Of a stretch of 64,000 nucleotides of DNA, positions 7,718 through 15,695 are shown one piece after another. Below the pieces are notes generated by a model. The model was not told the origin of the DNA and did not search any database. It worked only from the letters and a program-made list of their open reading frames with translations. This DNA comes from Paraburkholderia sp. BCC1885 (GTDB taxonomy: Bacteria; Pseudomonadota; Gammaproteobacteria; Burkholderiales; Burkholderiaceae). Made by a program: the position numbers and the translations under genes. The stretch spans positions 1 through 64,000 of the forward strand of contig NZ_CAAJGM010000144.1 of assembly GCF_900996235.1 (NCBI RefSeq), given 5' to 3'. Positions within the stretch are counted from its first letter, which is position 1; the number at the start of each line of letters is the position of its first letter.

Positions 7718-9244
7718 TTAAGCTTCAACCGGCGTCTCGGCGGACTTGCGTACGCCGCCCAAGATTAGTTCTCTTACGCGCTCGGCTCTCCACACCTTGA
7801 TGCGGCGCTGCAGCGTCCGTAACTGTGCCTCGCTTGCATAGACGTCGGGCACCATTGCAGCAAGTCGACTCATCACGGCTCTTGCCGATGCAGAGGGTTC
7901 AGCAATCAACCAGCCTTCAATAACCGGCCATACGTCAGCAAACGGATCGACTCGGGTTCTCCACCAGTGTTTCGCTGCAGGCTGTTTTCGATGAGTGGGC
8001 CGTGCTTCCCCGTCCTTCCACGCCACAGACAGGTTTGCGAGGAAGACGGTAACGTCTGATTCGTCCGTTGGTCTCTCCTCAGTACGCACGCCGTGAGCCG
8101 CGAAGTCGCTCAATATCTGCTGAGCCGTTCGCATCTCTTGCAGCAGTCGCACAGGATCGAGACCTTTGAACTGCACCTTCAGTTTTTCCTTGATAGCGGG
8201 TTCGATGCTGTCATGCGCCAGAAGCCGATCGCACGGCGTCGCCGGCGCGAAGTAGACCTTGTGCACGCGCGCGCCATCACGCGTCTTGGACTTCAACTTG
8301 AACGAGGGCTGGAAGAAGTTAATGTATAACCGCGACGATGCGTACAGCTGCGCCAAGGCATTCCTGGCATCGCGGCCGCTCAGTCGGCCATAGCCGACCA
8401 AACGACGCACAATGGAGCCGTTCTTCTGCTCCACCCACGCTTGGTCGTTCTTCTTGTAGGCTCTCGATCGAGTCTGAACAAGACCACGTCCCTTGCAGTA
8501 ATCGAAGACGCTCTGGTTCATGAACGCGCTGTCGTTATCCGAGTCCACCCCAAGCATTGCGAATGGCAGATCGGCCGCCGCTTTGTCCAACCCTTCAATG
8601 ACCAGCATCTGGTTACGCACTTGCATCGCCACACATTCTGTCCAGCCGGTGGCAATGTCAGTCAACGTGAGCGTGTGAACAAAGTCACCATCGGTCTTCG
8701 GACCACCGCAGTGTTCGACCATGTCGATTTCAAAGAAGCCGGGTGGCGGATCCCGCCAGTCAGCAAATGTGCGCACCGGGATGCTTCGTCGAATCGCTGC
8801 ACCCACGCCCTTGCGCCGCTTACGCTGGCCGTCGATGTGCAACCGCGCATCGGCCAACATGCGATCGATAGTCGCCGCGCTGATTTGAACGAGCTTCGAT
8901 TTGACAACGGGATCCAGGTCAAGGTGACCGTGCCGTTCCATGGCATCAACCAACATTGGAATCAGCGCCTTTAAACGCTTGCCGAAAATCCTATCGGCCG
9001 CTTCCCACAACACAATCAATGCTTGGCGCACTGCCTCGTCATAGAGACGATTCCGTGCGGGCATCCCCTGCGTAGGGGATGCTTTCTCACGCAGCAGCCG
9101 GATGGCGTGCTTGCGGTGATACCCAGTCAAAGCTACGAACTCGTCGAGAATCTTGATCCGGTCGCCGAACGCCGCGCTGCTATACCGCAATTGCAATGCT
9201 GCAACCAACTCCTTGCGTGTCGTCATGCTGATTTGCCTCGTCAC
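7718..9244 (-). CDS. DDE integrase-core transposase (ISNCY/IS481-like)
   Basis: This 508-residue transposase has an N-terminal DNA-binding part (ELVAALQLRYSSAAFGDRIKIL... TGYHRKHAIRLL) and a retroviral-integrase-type core. Catalytic aspartates are in FFEIDMVEHCG and LGVDSDNDSAF and the catalytic glutamate is in AWVEQKNGSIVRR. The C-terminal ~150 residues are basic and variable. Exact IS family assignment (ISNCY or IS481 related) cannot be fixed by eye. Length and the intact triad suggest it is functional. An in-frame ATG six codons downstream (MTTRKEL) is an alternative start. Confidence 0.88.
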   Translation of the reverse strand: MTRQISMTTRKELVAALQLRYSSAAFGDRIKILDEFVALTGYHRKHAIRLLREKASPTQGMPARNRLYDEAVRQALIVLWEAADRIFGKRLKALIPMLVDAMERHGHLDLDPVVKSKLVQISAATIDRMLADARLHIDGQRKRRKGVGAAIRRSIPVRTFADWRDPPPGFFEIDMVEHCGGPKTDGDFVHTLTLTDIATGWTECVAMQVRNQMLVIEGLDKAAADLPFAMLGVDSDNDSAFMNQSVFDYCKGRGLVQTRSRAYKKNDQAWVEQKNGSIVRRLVGYGRLSGRDARNALAQLYASSRLYINFFQPSFKLKSKTRDGARVHKVYFAPATPCDRLLAHDSIEPAIKEKLKVQFKGLDPVRLLQEMRTAQQILSDFAAHGVRTEERPTDESDVTVFLANLSVAWKDGEARPTHRKQPAAKHWWRTRVDPFADVWPVIEGWLIAEPSASARAVMSRLAAMVPDVYASEAQLRTLQRRIKVWRAERVRELILGGVRKSAETPVEA

Positions 9245-9341
9245 CTCGCGCCGCTCCTGCCGGGCAATCCGACCGGTAGCAAACTACATGAGGCAACAGG
9301 TCAGCGGAAGTTGCAGTTTTGGTGAGTCAATGCGCCGGCCA

Positions 9342-9752
9342 TCATAGTTGTCGCGCAACCGGACATCGTAGTTGACGATATCCACTGACCGGTACTTTGC
9401 CATTGACAGCCAGGTGAGACCAAAAGCGTATCGCTTCGCGCTCGATTGAAACTGGTACTAGCGTTGAACATCCGGAATATTGCAATGCCCGGCTGAGCAG
9501 TTCGAGCGCGATTCCTCGCCTCCGATGCTCTGGGTCAATCAGTACGTCCATCACGTAGCAACAGTCTGCCGGTGCCAGAGGTTCAGCGACGACTCTACCG
9601 ATTTCTCCACCGTAGCTGCCGCCGCACGCCTTGATCACGAAATGCTCCCCCATCACTATGGGCTCGCTGTAGACTACATTCGGAGCCGGCTCGCCAGCTC
9701 CTCCGGAACGAGCGAAAGACAGCAGAAATCGGTGCAGCATCTTTACGCACAT
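9342..9752 (-). CDS. GNAT family N-acetyltransferase
   Basis: This protein of about 136 residues has the GNAT acetyl-CoA signature VMDVLIDPEHRRRGIALELL, where R-R-x-G-I-A forms the pyrophosphate-binding loop after the beta-4 strand. The C-terminal part (SIEREAIRFW) fits the last helix and strand of the fold. The substrate is unknown. ATG 9752 is preferred over the adjacent GTG. It follows a 73-codon gene with only 8 bp between, suggesting a shared transcript. It sits just beyond the right end of the integrase-core IS. Confidence 0.75.
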   Translation of the reverse strand: MCVKMLHRFLLSFARSGGAGEPAPNVVYSEPIVMGEHFVIKACGGSYGGEIGRVVAEPLAPADCCYVMDVLIDPEHRRRGIALELLSRALQYSGCSTLVPVSIEREAIRFWSHLAVNGKVPVSGYRQLRCPVARQL

Positions 9753-9760
9753 CACTTTTC

Positions 9761-9982
9761 CTATGGTTGACGAACGATCACCACATTCTGGCGTTCATTG
9801 TCCATGTAGGCATACATGTTCAAGGCCTGGCGTGCTGCGAGGAACACGTGTGCGTTCATCACATCATCGAAATGAAATGCGAGCAGGCGCTCGCCGGCAG
9901 ACTTGATATGGCAGCCTATGAATCCCTCAGCGGTTTCAGCCTTGTTCGCCGCGTCAACCAAAACATTGATGTCAATCGACAT
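9761..9982 (-). CDS. Small hypothetical protein
   Basis: A 73-residue acidic protein with no recognised domain. It starts at an ATG preceded by AGGAG 11 bases upstream and ends 8 bp before the acetyltransferase start, so the two are probably co-transcribed. The pattern DAANKAETAEGFIGCHIKSAGERLLAFHFD alternates helix and strand and could be a small alpha/beta fold. No function can be offered. Confidence 0.55.
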   Translation of the reverse strand: MSIDINVLVDAANKAETAEGFIGCHIKSAGERLLAFHFDDVMNAHVFLAARQALNMYAYMDNERQNVVIVRQP

Positions 9983-10059
9983 TTCGCTTTCTCTCCTTTC
10001 ACCCGGCGTCCGGCCAGCAGTCAGGCCGGTCAGACTGCCAGTTGTTTGCCGACCTCAAC

Positions 10060-10332
10060 CTATGGGGTCGCGGGGGTGACCGCAACCGGCATGGCTGGGG
10101 GAAGTGGCGCAGGCGCAACCTGCGGGGCTGCCATAGCCACCTGGATGACTTCCCTCTCGCCCCTTGAATAGCCTTTGTGGAATGCGTCGAGGTACTTGCG
10201 CGCGCGTCGGCTGAGCGGTGTGGCGGCACGCCCTGCTTTCGCCGCCGCGTACCCCTCGTCTTCTGCCTTGGCGCGCACCCGGTCAGCGGACGTCTGTTTG
10301 GCAGACCGCGGCGGGCGGGTAAGCTTCTTCAT
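10060..10332 (-). CDS. Small basic hypothetical protein
   Basis: A 90-residue protein rich in Lys, Arg and Ala, with a helical core (AEDEGYAAAKAGRAATPLSRRARKYLDAFHKGYSRGER) and a Pro/Ala-rich tail. ATG 10332 is chosen because AGGAG lies about 8 bases upstream; the in-frame TTG just before it is less likely. The basic N-terminus suggests nucleic-acid contact but no family is recognised. It is co-directional with its neighbours. Confidence 0.55.
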   Translation of the reverse strand: MKKLTRPPRSAKQTSADRVRAKAEDEGYAAAKAGRAATPLSRRARKYLDAFHKGYSRGEREVIQVAMAAPQVAPAPLPPAMPVAVTPATP

Positions 10333-10380
10333 CAATTACGCTCCTGTTTTCCTATTCGATTGTCGGTCCGCGACCGTCGA

Positions 10381-10887
10381 TCACGAAGGCGCACTTTGGC
10401 TCTTTGTCAATCGGATGAACGCTGCACTCCCAAAAGCAAAGACGTGACCGCGTGAGCATTGCCGGGGACGGCGCTTGATGTCGCGCCATGACTTAGCAGG
10501 CGAGCGAATGCGATCTCCGCACTGTCTGCAGGTCACCTCGATATGCGTAGGAGCACCGTCAAGCTTGCGGGCCAGCACTTGTCGGTCAGAAACAAACGCA
10601 TAGAACAACAATAGTTGCCCTCGCGTGGTCGAGAGGGCCTGCAAAGCCAATCGAACCGGTGCGAAGCGACCAATGGTGTCGGACGCAATGCCAAGTCGCG
10701 TTGCGTTTTCGATGGAACTTCCTGCGACTAGATCGCTGATTGTCGCGGTGTCTTGCAGGGTGCTTGCGATCAGCAAAAGTGCCGTACGCTGTTGCGCGCC
10801 CAGTCTCATTCCAATCGTGCGCCCAACCTTCTGAGCTAGCGCATGAGCCACTGCGTCAGTAATTCCGTCAGTGCTGACAGTCGACAT
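10381..10887 (-). CDS. Zinc-finger protein, possibly FlhD-like
   Basis: A 168-residue protein. Residues ~35-105 (ALLLIASTLQD...NATRLGIASDTIGRF...TRGQLLLFYAF) resemble the helical order and conserved positions of FlhD, the flagellar master-regulator subunit. The C-terminal part has a putative metal site CRQC...CSRGH. FlhD itself is shorter and has no zinc site, while its partner FlhC does. A fused or derived transcription regulator is therefore one reading, and an unrelated regulator is the other. It is transcribed with the small accessory genes to its left. Confidence that it is a gene is much higher than confidence in the family. Confidence 0.55.
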   Translation of the reverse strand: MSTVSTDGITDAVAHALAQKVGRTIGMRLGAQQRTALLLIASTLQDTATISDLVAGSSIENATRLGIASDTIGRFAPVRLALQALSTTRGQLLLFYAFVSDRQVLARKLDGAPTHIEVTCRQCGDRIRSPAKSWRDIKRRPRQCSRGHVFAFGSAAFIRLTKSQSAPS

Positions 10888-10976
10888 ACTATTTCACAAA
10901 TGTCGGCTACCGGCCGACATGCGGGACGCGAGGTCGCGCCTGCCTTCCGCGGTCCACAGCGTGTCTGGCTTTTCCA

Positions 10977-11390
10977 TTACATGCGCGAACGCGGCACAAT
11001 GGGCCGATTCGCCTGGTTGTCTTCGTCACCGTCCTTGAATTCCAGTAGCAGTCCTTGCACCGCTTGCCTCATGGTCGGCGAATAGTGTTTGATCGCTTCC
11101 CATACCACCTCAAGGTCCACCTTGAAGTAGTCGTGCGAAACTACGTTACGCATTTCGTAGCTGCCCCGCCATTCCACTTCAGGATGCGCCTCGCGGAACT
11201 CGCGATGCTGCTTGTAGATCCTGTTGCTCGCTTCCCCGACGATCTCGATATTGCGGATGACAGCATCAATCAGAAGCTGATTCTCCTAAAAATCCGCCTT
11301 CGACATATCGCCAACGTAGGATGCGATTCGATCGATGGCTTCCACAATATGGCGGAGATAATCGGGCAGGCGAGGATCTTCGTTGCTCAT
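10977..11390 (-). pseudogene. hepT: HepT toxin gene with internal stop
   Basis: The frame encodes a HepT/DUF86-type HEPN protein: MSNEDPRLPDYLRHIVEAID..., ENQLLIDAVIRNIEIVGEA, then the active motif R-N-V-V-S-H-D-Y (the family RX4HXY ribonuclease motif), and VDLEVVWEAI. A TAG at 11286-11288 (codon 35) replaces a position that is normally hydrophobic, splitting the gene. The ATG at 11390 overlaps the mntA stop (ATGA), so the original gene order and coupling are intact. HepT is the toxic partner, so its inactivation beside an intact antitoxin is a typical decay pattern. A sequencing error or readthrough could also explain it. Confidence 0.8.
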
Positions 11391-11728
11391 ACCGGCTGCG
11401 CCTCCGCGAGCACCCGAGCCCGGAATTTGTCCGGCAGGGCATTCGGCGTCAGCACGTCCACTGCAACACCGAGCAAATCTGCCAGCCTGTAGCGAATGAT
11501 CCCGACGTTGATTAACGACATACCCGGCAGCGGCTCGACCAGTAGGTCGAGATCGCTTTCTTCCGCATCCTCACCACGCAGCACCGAACCGAACACGCGG
11601 ACGTTCGACGCGCGGTTGTCTTCCACGATCCTCCGAATCTCCGCGCGATGCGCGTTCAGTGCGATAGAAGGCTTCAAGAAAAGCTCCGAGAGAGGTGTTA
11701 AGTGTGGCACGCAATACGGCTTCGTCAA
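11387..11728 (-). CDS. mntA: MntA-type nucleotidyltransferase antitoxin
   Basis: A 113-residue minimal nucleotidyltransferase with the signature GSVLRGEDAEESDLDLLVEP (G-S-x-n-D-x-D, metal-binding aspartates). In HepT/MntA modules this enzyme adds AMP to the HEPN toxin near its active site and silences it. The start used is a TTG whose bases overlap the stop of the upstream HTH gene; a shorter form starting closer to LKPSIALNAHRAEIRR is possible. Its stop overlaps the hepT ATG. The active-site residues look intact. Confidence 0.82.
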   Translation of the reverse strand: MTKPYCVPHLTPLSELFLKPSIALNAHRAEIRRIVEDNRASNVRVFGSVLRGEDAEESDLDLLVEPLPGMSLINVGIIRYRLADLLGVAVDVLTPNALPDKFRARVLAEAQPV

Positions 11729-11946
11729 GCGCGTCTTGCGCGGCTACGCGGCTTTTCCTCAAGCAAGCGCGCAATGGCCGCCCGAGCCAGATTTGGCAAG
11801 GCTCGATGATCCTGGGACGTTTCTGGCATGCGATATGTTTTCAAGGCGCGGGGGCTAATACCACTCGCCTCGGCAAGCTCGTCCCACGTCACGCCAAGGG
11901 TATCCTTGGCGCGACGCAGAAACGCCTGCTGGGGGTTTTCTTCCAT
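11725..11946 (-). CDS. Small HTH protein upstream of mntA-hepT
   Basis: A 73-residue protein whose core, DTLGVTWDELAEASGISPRALKTYRMP, is a helix-turn-helix of the XRE/lambda-repressor kind. Its stop overlaps the TTG start of mntA, so the three genes form a tightly coupled unit. A role as autoregulator of the toxin-antitoxin operon is plausible. A few residues at the N-terminus (MEENPQQAFLRRA) form the first helix. Confidence 0.7.
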   Translation of the reverse strand: MEENPQQAFLRRAKDTLGVTWDELAEASGISPRALKTYRMPETSQDHRALPNLARAAIARLLEEKPRSRARRA

Positions 11947-12834
11947 GCTGGAATGCTCTCCAAACTATTGATACGCGTTGCGTACCGTCATAGCATCCAG
12001 TCATGCCGGGCGTGACACCTTGTTATCGGCAAAGTCAGCCAAAGCTCAATCATCACAAAAGGCTCCTCCCAACCCAACCAATGCCGCGCGGCGATCCTTG
12101 TGCAAGTCCGCGACGTAGGGCAAGACGCGATCGAGCTCTGTGGCCAGGTCGTAACTGCACCGTATCAGGCGAGTGCCCTCGCTCAGGAAGCCCTGTCGCA
12201 AAGGTTCGCCTGGCCGTAAGGCTCGATAACCCACGCCCACGGCCGCCGGCCCGAGAGAAAGCCGAGCAGCAGTACGAGCATGCCGCGCCGGGCATGTCGG
12301 CTGGTTGCGTTGGCGACGCGCAACAGATGCCGGATTTGAGAAGGGGGAAAGGATCTTGGCCCGCTTCGCTTGCATCGCTTCTGCGTCTCGGAATACGCTC
12401 GAATTCGAGCCTGTTACGACAGAGAACGACATGGCGCTCCTTTTCAGGACAATCCGCGAAAAATCTTGTGTTCTCGGAAGATTTGGGGCGACCGGCGTAC
12501 CCTCATTCGTGCGCCAGGACGCCGACCCGCGGTACCAGGATGTTCAGGTCGCGGCGCCCGGCGATGGAAAGGTGCTGTTGGCCGCGTATTGCGGCAAGTC
12601 AAATGCCGCCGGCTGATTTCTCGTGTCGGAGCAGCACGCGCCTGATTCCTTATTGACGCCGCACCGTCGGAAGACCTGAACCGCAATTGGCCCGGGAGCG
12701 GTGAGGTTGATACAATCGCTCTGCTGATAGCAACAGAAAAGCAAATGAAGGCAGGCAGTTCATTCGCGATATCAAACAAAGCCGCAAGGCATTCAGCATG
12801 AATCCCTTCTGCCTGACATGAAACGGAGTGATTG
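11947..12834. other. Stretch with no confident gene
   Basis: About 890 bp between the HTH gene and the intact H-NS gene. A minus-strand frame at 12046-12432 (128 codons, ending SYDLATELDRVLPYVADLHKDRRAALVGLGGAF) has a protein-like C-terminal third but an arginine-rich, unconvincing start, and could be the tail of a decayed gene. Plus-strand frames in the same place look like shadows. The last 170 bp before H-NS are less GC-rich and probably hold its promoter. Confidence 0.4.
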
Positions 12835-13149
12835 ATGGCGACTTATCTGGAACTCAAGGCCCAGGCAGAAGAATTTGCGGCCAAAGCGGAACAGGCCCGT
12901 CTCGCAGAACTGCAGACCGTACTTGACGAGGTTCGGGCCCGGGTGAAGGAATATGGATTGACGCCTGAACAGGTATTCGGCCGCAAACGGGCCGCCTCCA
13001 ATGGTACGTCTTCACCGACCGCCCGGAATGGCACTCCTCTGCCTCCTGTATACCAGGACCCGAAAACCGGCAAGACCTGGAGCGGTCGCGGTCGCGAACC
13101 GTCCTGGATCAAGGGCAAGAAGCGCGACCGGTTCCTGATCGCGACGTGA
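12835..13149 (+). CDS. H-NS family nucleoid protein
   Basis: A 104-residue H-NS protein of the Burkholderiales type. The N-terminal coiled-coil oligomerisation domain is ATYLELKAQAEEFAAKAEQ. A linker with LTPEQVFG follows. The C-terminal DNA-binding domain has YQDPKTGKTWSGRGREP, including the AT-hook-like Gly-Arg-Gly-Arg, and ends RDRFLIAT. Such proteins silence AT-rich, horizontally acquired DNA and are often carried by mobile elements to limit fitness cost. ATG 12835 is preferred over the preceding TTG, with GGAG about 7 bases upstream. Its stop overlaps the GTG of the next gene, so it is the first gene of a three-gene unit. Confidence 0.93.
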   Translation: MATYLELKAQAEEFAAKAEQARLAELQTVLDEVRARVKEYGLTPEQVFGRKRAASNGTSSPTARNGTPLPPVYQDPKTGKTWSGRGREPSWIKGKKRDRFLIAT

Positions 13150-13472
13150 GCCAGGACATCGTCGACGCGAGCTCAAGCGAGCGCCCGGCGACATCGACAC
13201 AGGCGTCGGTGAAAACGCCGCTGCCGTCTGACGGCCTGACGACGTCAAACCGTATCGCACCCTCGCGTCGACGCAAGTCACCCGAACGGCGAGCGAACCC
13301 GGTCTGTCCGCGAATACTGTCGCTGATGCGCTATCGGGACCGGATTGTCCGTGTCGTCGCGGAAGCGCGCGGGCAACGCGTTATCATCGAATCCATCGAC
13401 GACACGGGTCGCCTGCACAAGAGCCCTGTCAAATGGACCAGCCTTGAACCGTGTGGAGAGCAGCTATTCTGA
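13146..13472 (+). CDS. Hypothetical protein
   Basis: A 108-residue protein from a GTG overlapping the H-NS stop (GTGA). The N-terminal half is Ser/Thr/Arg-rich and probably disordered. The C-terminal half (YRDRIVRVVAEARGQRVIIESIDDTGRLHKSPVKWTSL) looks like a compact beta-strand domain. It ends 9 bp before the next gene. I do not recognise the family. Coupling to H-NS suggests a mobile-element accessory function. Confidence 0.6.
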   Translation: MSQDIVDASSSERPATSTQASVKTPLPSDGLTTSNRIAPSRRRKSPERRANPVCPRILSLMRYRDRIVRVVAEARGQRVIIESIDDTGRLHKSPVKWTSLEPCGEQLF

Positions 13473-13481
13473 GGCGCTGTC

Positions 13482-14357
13482 ATGGACCAACTGGATATCT
13501 TCGATAACAGCCGGGACGTCATGCTGCGTAACGACGTCATCGCCGCGCTGCAGAACGATGACGCAGCAGCAGCCGGTCGGTTGCTGCTTGTGCTCGTTAC
13601 GGAGTATCCAGATGACCGCAGTATTGCCCCGCTGCAGACGATGCTGCTCCCGCTCGAGGAGGCCACCGCAACGCCATTTGTGGATCACGATGCCGCGGCC
13701 GCTGCACGCGACCAGCTACTCACCCGGCTTGAGGCCGCCGCCGTTGAACTGCTCGGACGACGCGAAGCGATCGCATGGCTCGCGAGGCGCTGGAAGGAGA
13801 TGGCATACCGTGCAGCTTCGCTTTCCTTCCGGCCTGATCGCGGCGACTGCCATGCCGCGCCCTTCTGGCTTCGTGCCGGAGACTGGACTTCAGCAGTTAG
13901 CACGGTCGAGCGTATTGAATCGTGGCGGCGCATTCCCGCGCCGCTTGCCTGGATGTGCGAGGCCACCTACCGGCTCACTGGCATGGAAGCCGCGTGGCCC
14001 ATGATGGCCGAACTCGCATGGCTATCGGCGGAACGCCTTGACGCGCTGGCTCGGCGCCTTGCGGACCCGTCACTTGACGCCCTGCTCGCGCGGTTCAGTG
14101 CCACGTTCGACGGCAACGGTGACACGTCCGATCTCTGCTGGTTCCCGGCCTGGGCGCTCGTGGAAAAGACCGGCATCGCGCGATGGCTTGCACAAGCGCA
14201 GCCATCTCGGCAGCTCGCGCCTGAGCGGGCAATGCGGCTCATCCTCGATCTGCTGAACCTCGAACGCCACGGCCGTCATCACGACCTGGTCGAGCGACGC
14301 AAGGTGCTGCGCGATCTGAGCTCGCCGCTCTATGCGACATACATGAAGACCCGATAG
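13482..14357 (+). CDS. Helical hypothetical protein
   Basis: A 291-residue, Ala/Leu/Arg-rich, predominantly helical protein. Repeated helix pairs such as AALQNDDAAAAGRLLLVLVTEYPDD and LRAGDWTSAVSTVERIESWRRIP resemble TPR-like packing. No signal peptide or membrane segment is seen. It is the third gene of the H-NS unit and converges on a short minus-strand gene. Family and function are unknown to me. Confidence 0.65.
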   Translation: MDQLDIFDNSRDVMLRNDVIAALQNDDAAAAGRLLLVLVTEYPDDRSIAPLQTMLLPLEEATATPFVDHDAAAAARDQLLTRLEAAAVELLGRREAIAWLARRWKEMAYRAASLSFRPDRGDCHAAPFWLRAGDWTSAVSTVERIESWRRIPAPLAWMCEATYRLTGMEAAWPMMAELAWLSAERLDALARRLADPSLDALLARFSATFDGNGDTSDLCWFPAWALVEKTGIARWLAQAQPSRQLAPERAMRLILDLLNLERHGRHHDLVERRKVLRDLSSPLYATYMKTR

Positions 14358-14408
14358 CCGCCGCAATCGATGCCGCGATCGACGGCACGCTGCCACATCC
14401 TTTACGCG

Positions 14409-14657
14409 TCACACCACGACTTCGCATACGCCCCAGCGGGTATCAATCAGCGATCCAGCCGCAAGCGTGCCTCCCCCGACCAGACGGGCCCGGAAGCGGG
14501 CCGACGCCTTACCGGCCGCGAGTGGGAACGGTCCGATTTCCACCACATCGAGCTCGATGCCCTGATAGCTGATCCGTGAACCCACGAACGCGCTCGTACG
14601 GGTACGCGCGCCAGCCGGGCGATCTCGTTCGCCGAACACGGGATCGCGCGCATTCAT
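14409..14657 (-). CDS. Small hypothetical protein
   Basis: An 82-residue protein with a beta-rich second half (GSRISYQGIELDVVEIGPFPLAAGKASARFRARLVGGG). The ATG at 14657 has a strong AGGGGGG Shine-Dalgarno-like tract about 8 bases upstream, which supports a real gene. It is the last gene on the leftward conjugation strand, 201 bp beyond the methylase. No family recognised. Confidence 0.5.
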   Translation of the reverse strand: MNARDPVFGERDRPAGARTRTSAFVGSRISYQGIELDVVEIGPFPLAAGKASARFRARLVGGGTLAAGSLIDTRWGVCEVVV

Positions 14658-14858
14658 GCGAGGCCCCCCTGATTACGACAATTCCGCCCGGGACTGTGCA
14701 AATTCATAGGTATTCCACTCCGTCACGTGAACGGCCATTTTACGCGGCGGGCGGCCCGTGCGAAATGCGCGCTCGCCGCCCTGCAACTTGCCTTGTCATC
14801 TTGCCGGCTACCGGTCCCAGTTCACGCGACGCTGAATGCCACAGTCACGGGGAGCAAT

Positions 14859-15674
14859 TCACCCTGCCCACACAGGATTCTTCTGGGAGATGCGCTCCGG
14901 GTCCTGGCGTCGATCCCAGCTGTAGATGATGAGTTCATTACGACGCACACTGCTGCCGCGGCCGCCTGCCGTATATCTGACGTCGACCGTTTCCTGCTGG
15001 AAGTCCGCGAAAAGCCGCCTCATCTCCGGATGATCATTCAGGCTCACGATGGCACGTCCCTTGAGCCGTTTCACGATGTCGGCCATCTGGCCATATTCCT
15101 CGAAAGCAAAGGGCCGACTGTAGCCCTCGGTCTCCCAGAAAGGAGGGTCAAGATACATGAAAGTGTGGGGCCGATCGTACTTCGCCACGCAGGTCTGCCA
15201 GTCGAGATTTTCGACATAGGCACCCGAGAGCCGAAGGTGCGCGGCCGACAGCGTTTCCTCCAGCCTCAGGAGGTTAAGGCTGGGCGGATTCGTTGTTCTC
15301 GTGCCGAACGAGCGACCCTTCACGCGGCCGCCAAAGCCGTTCGTCTGCAGGTAGTAAAAGCGCGCCGCGCGCTGGATATCCGTCAACGTATGGGTCGGCG
15401 TGTCGCTAAGCCATCCGAAGACCTGCCGGCTGCTCAGCGCCCAGCGAAACTGCCTCACGAACTCTTCCAGGTGATGCTGGACCACGCGATAGAGATTGAT
15501 AACATCGCCGTCCAGGTCGTTCAGGACTTCCACCTCGGCGGGCTCGCGCAGAAAGAACAACGCGGCGGCTCCGGCGAATACCTCAACGTAGCAACTGTGG
15601 TCCGGGAAGCGCGACAACAGGACAGGTGCGAGACGGCGCTTGCCGCCGATCCAGGGAAAAATCGGTTGTGCCAT
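14859..15674 (-). CDS. D12-class adenine-specific DNA methylase
   Basis: A 271-residue Dam-like N6-adenine methyltransferase (PF02086). AdoMet-binding motifs are PWIGGKRRLA near the start and YVEVFAGAAALFF at ~30. The catalytic motif is YLDPPFW (DPPF in place of DPPY). The motif VLNDLDGDVINLYRVV is also typical. There is no restriction endonuclease beside it, so it is an orphan methylase, common on conjugative elements where it can protect incoming DNA or adjust gene expression. ATG 15674 has AGGAGG seven bases upstream. It follows the relaxase by 21 bp on the same strand. Confidence 0.92.
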   Translation of the reverse strand: MAQPIFPWIGGKRRLAPVLLSRFPDHSCYVEVFAGAAALFFLREPAEVEVLNDLDGDVINLYRVVQHHLEEFVRQFRWALSSRQVFGWLSDTPTHTLTDIQRAARFYYLQTNGFGGRVKGRSFGTRTTNPPSLNLLRLEETLSAAHLRLSGAYVENLDWQTCVAKYDRPHTFMYLDPPFWETEGYSRPFAFEEYGQMADIVKRLKGRAIVSLNDHPEMRRLFADFQQETVDVRYTAGGRGSSVRRNELIIYSWDRRQDPERISQKNPVWAG

Positions 15675-15695
15675 AAGCTTACCTCCTGCAGGGGT

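Larger units (their letters stand above)
7600..9298 (-). mobile_element. Integrase-core insertion sequence
   Basis: Imperfect inverted repeats flank the transposase gene. TGTTGCCTCA at 7600-7609 is matched by its exact complement at 9289-9298, and similarity continues inward for about 35 bp (TACCnGnCCGATTG against TACCGGTCGGATTG). No clear target duplication is visible next to these ends, so the true termini may lie a few bases further out or the element may be old. It contains a single full-length transposase gene. Confidence 0.65.

Noticed and set aside
12046..12432. Minus-strand protein-coding gene of 128 codons
   Set aside because: Only the last third looks protein-like, the start has no ribosome site and the rest is low-complexity basic sequence; it is kept as a possible remnant within the unassigned stretch.
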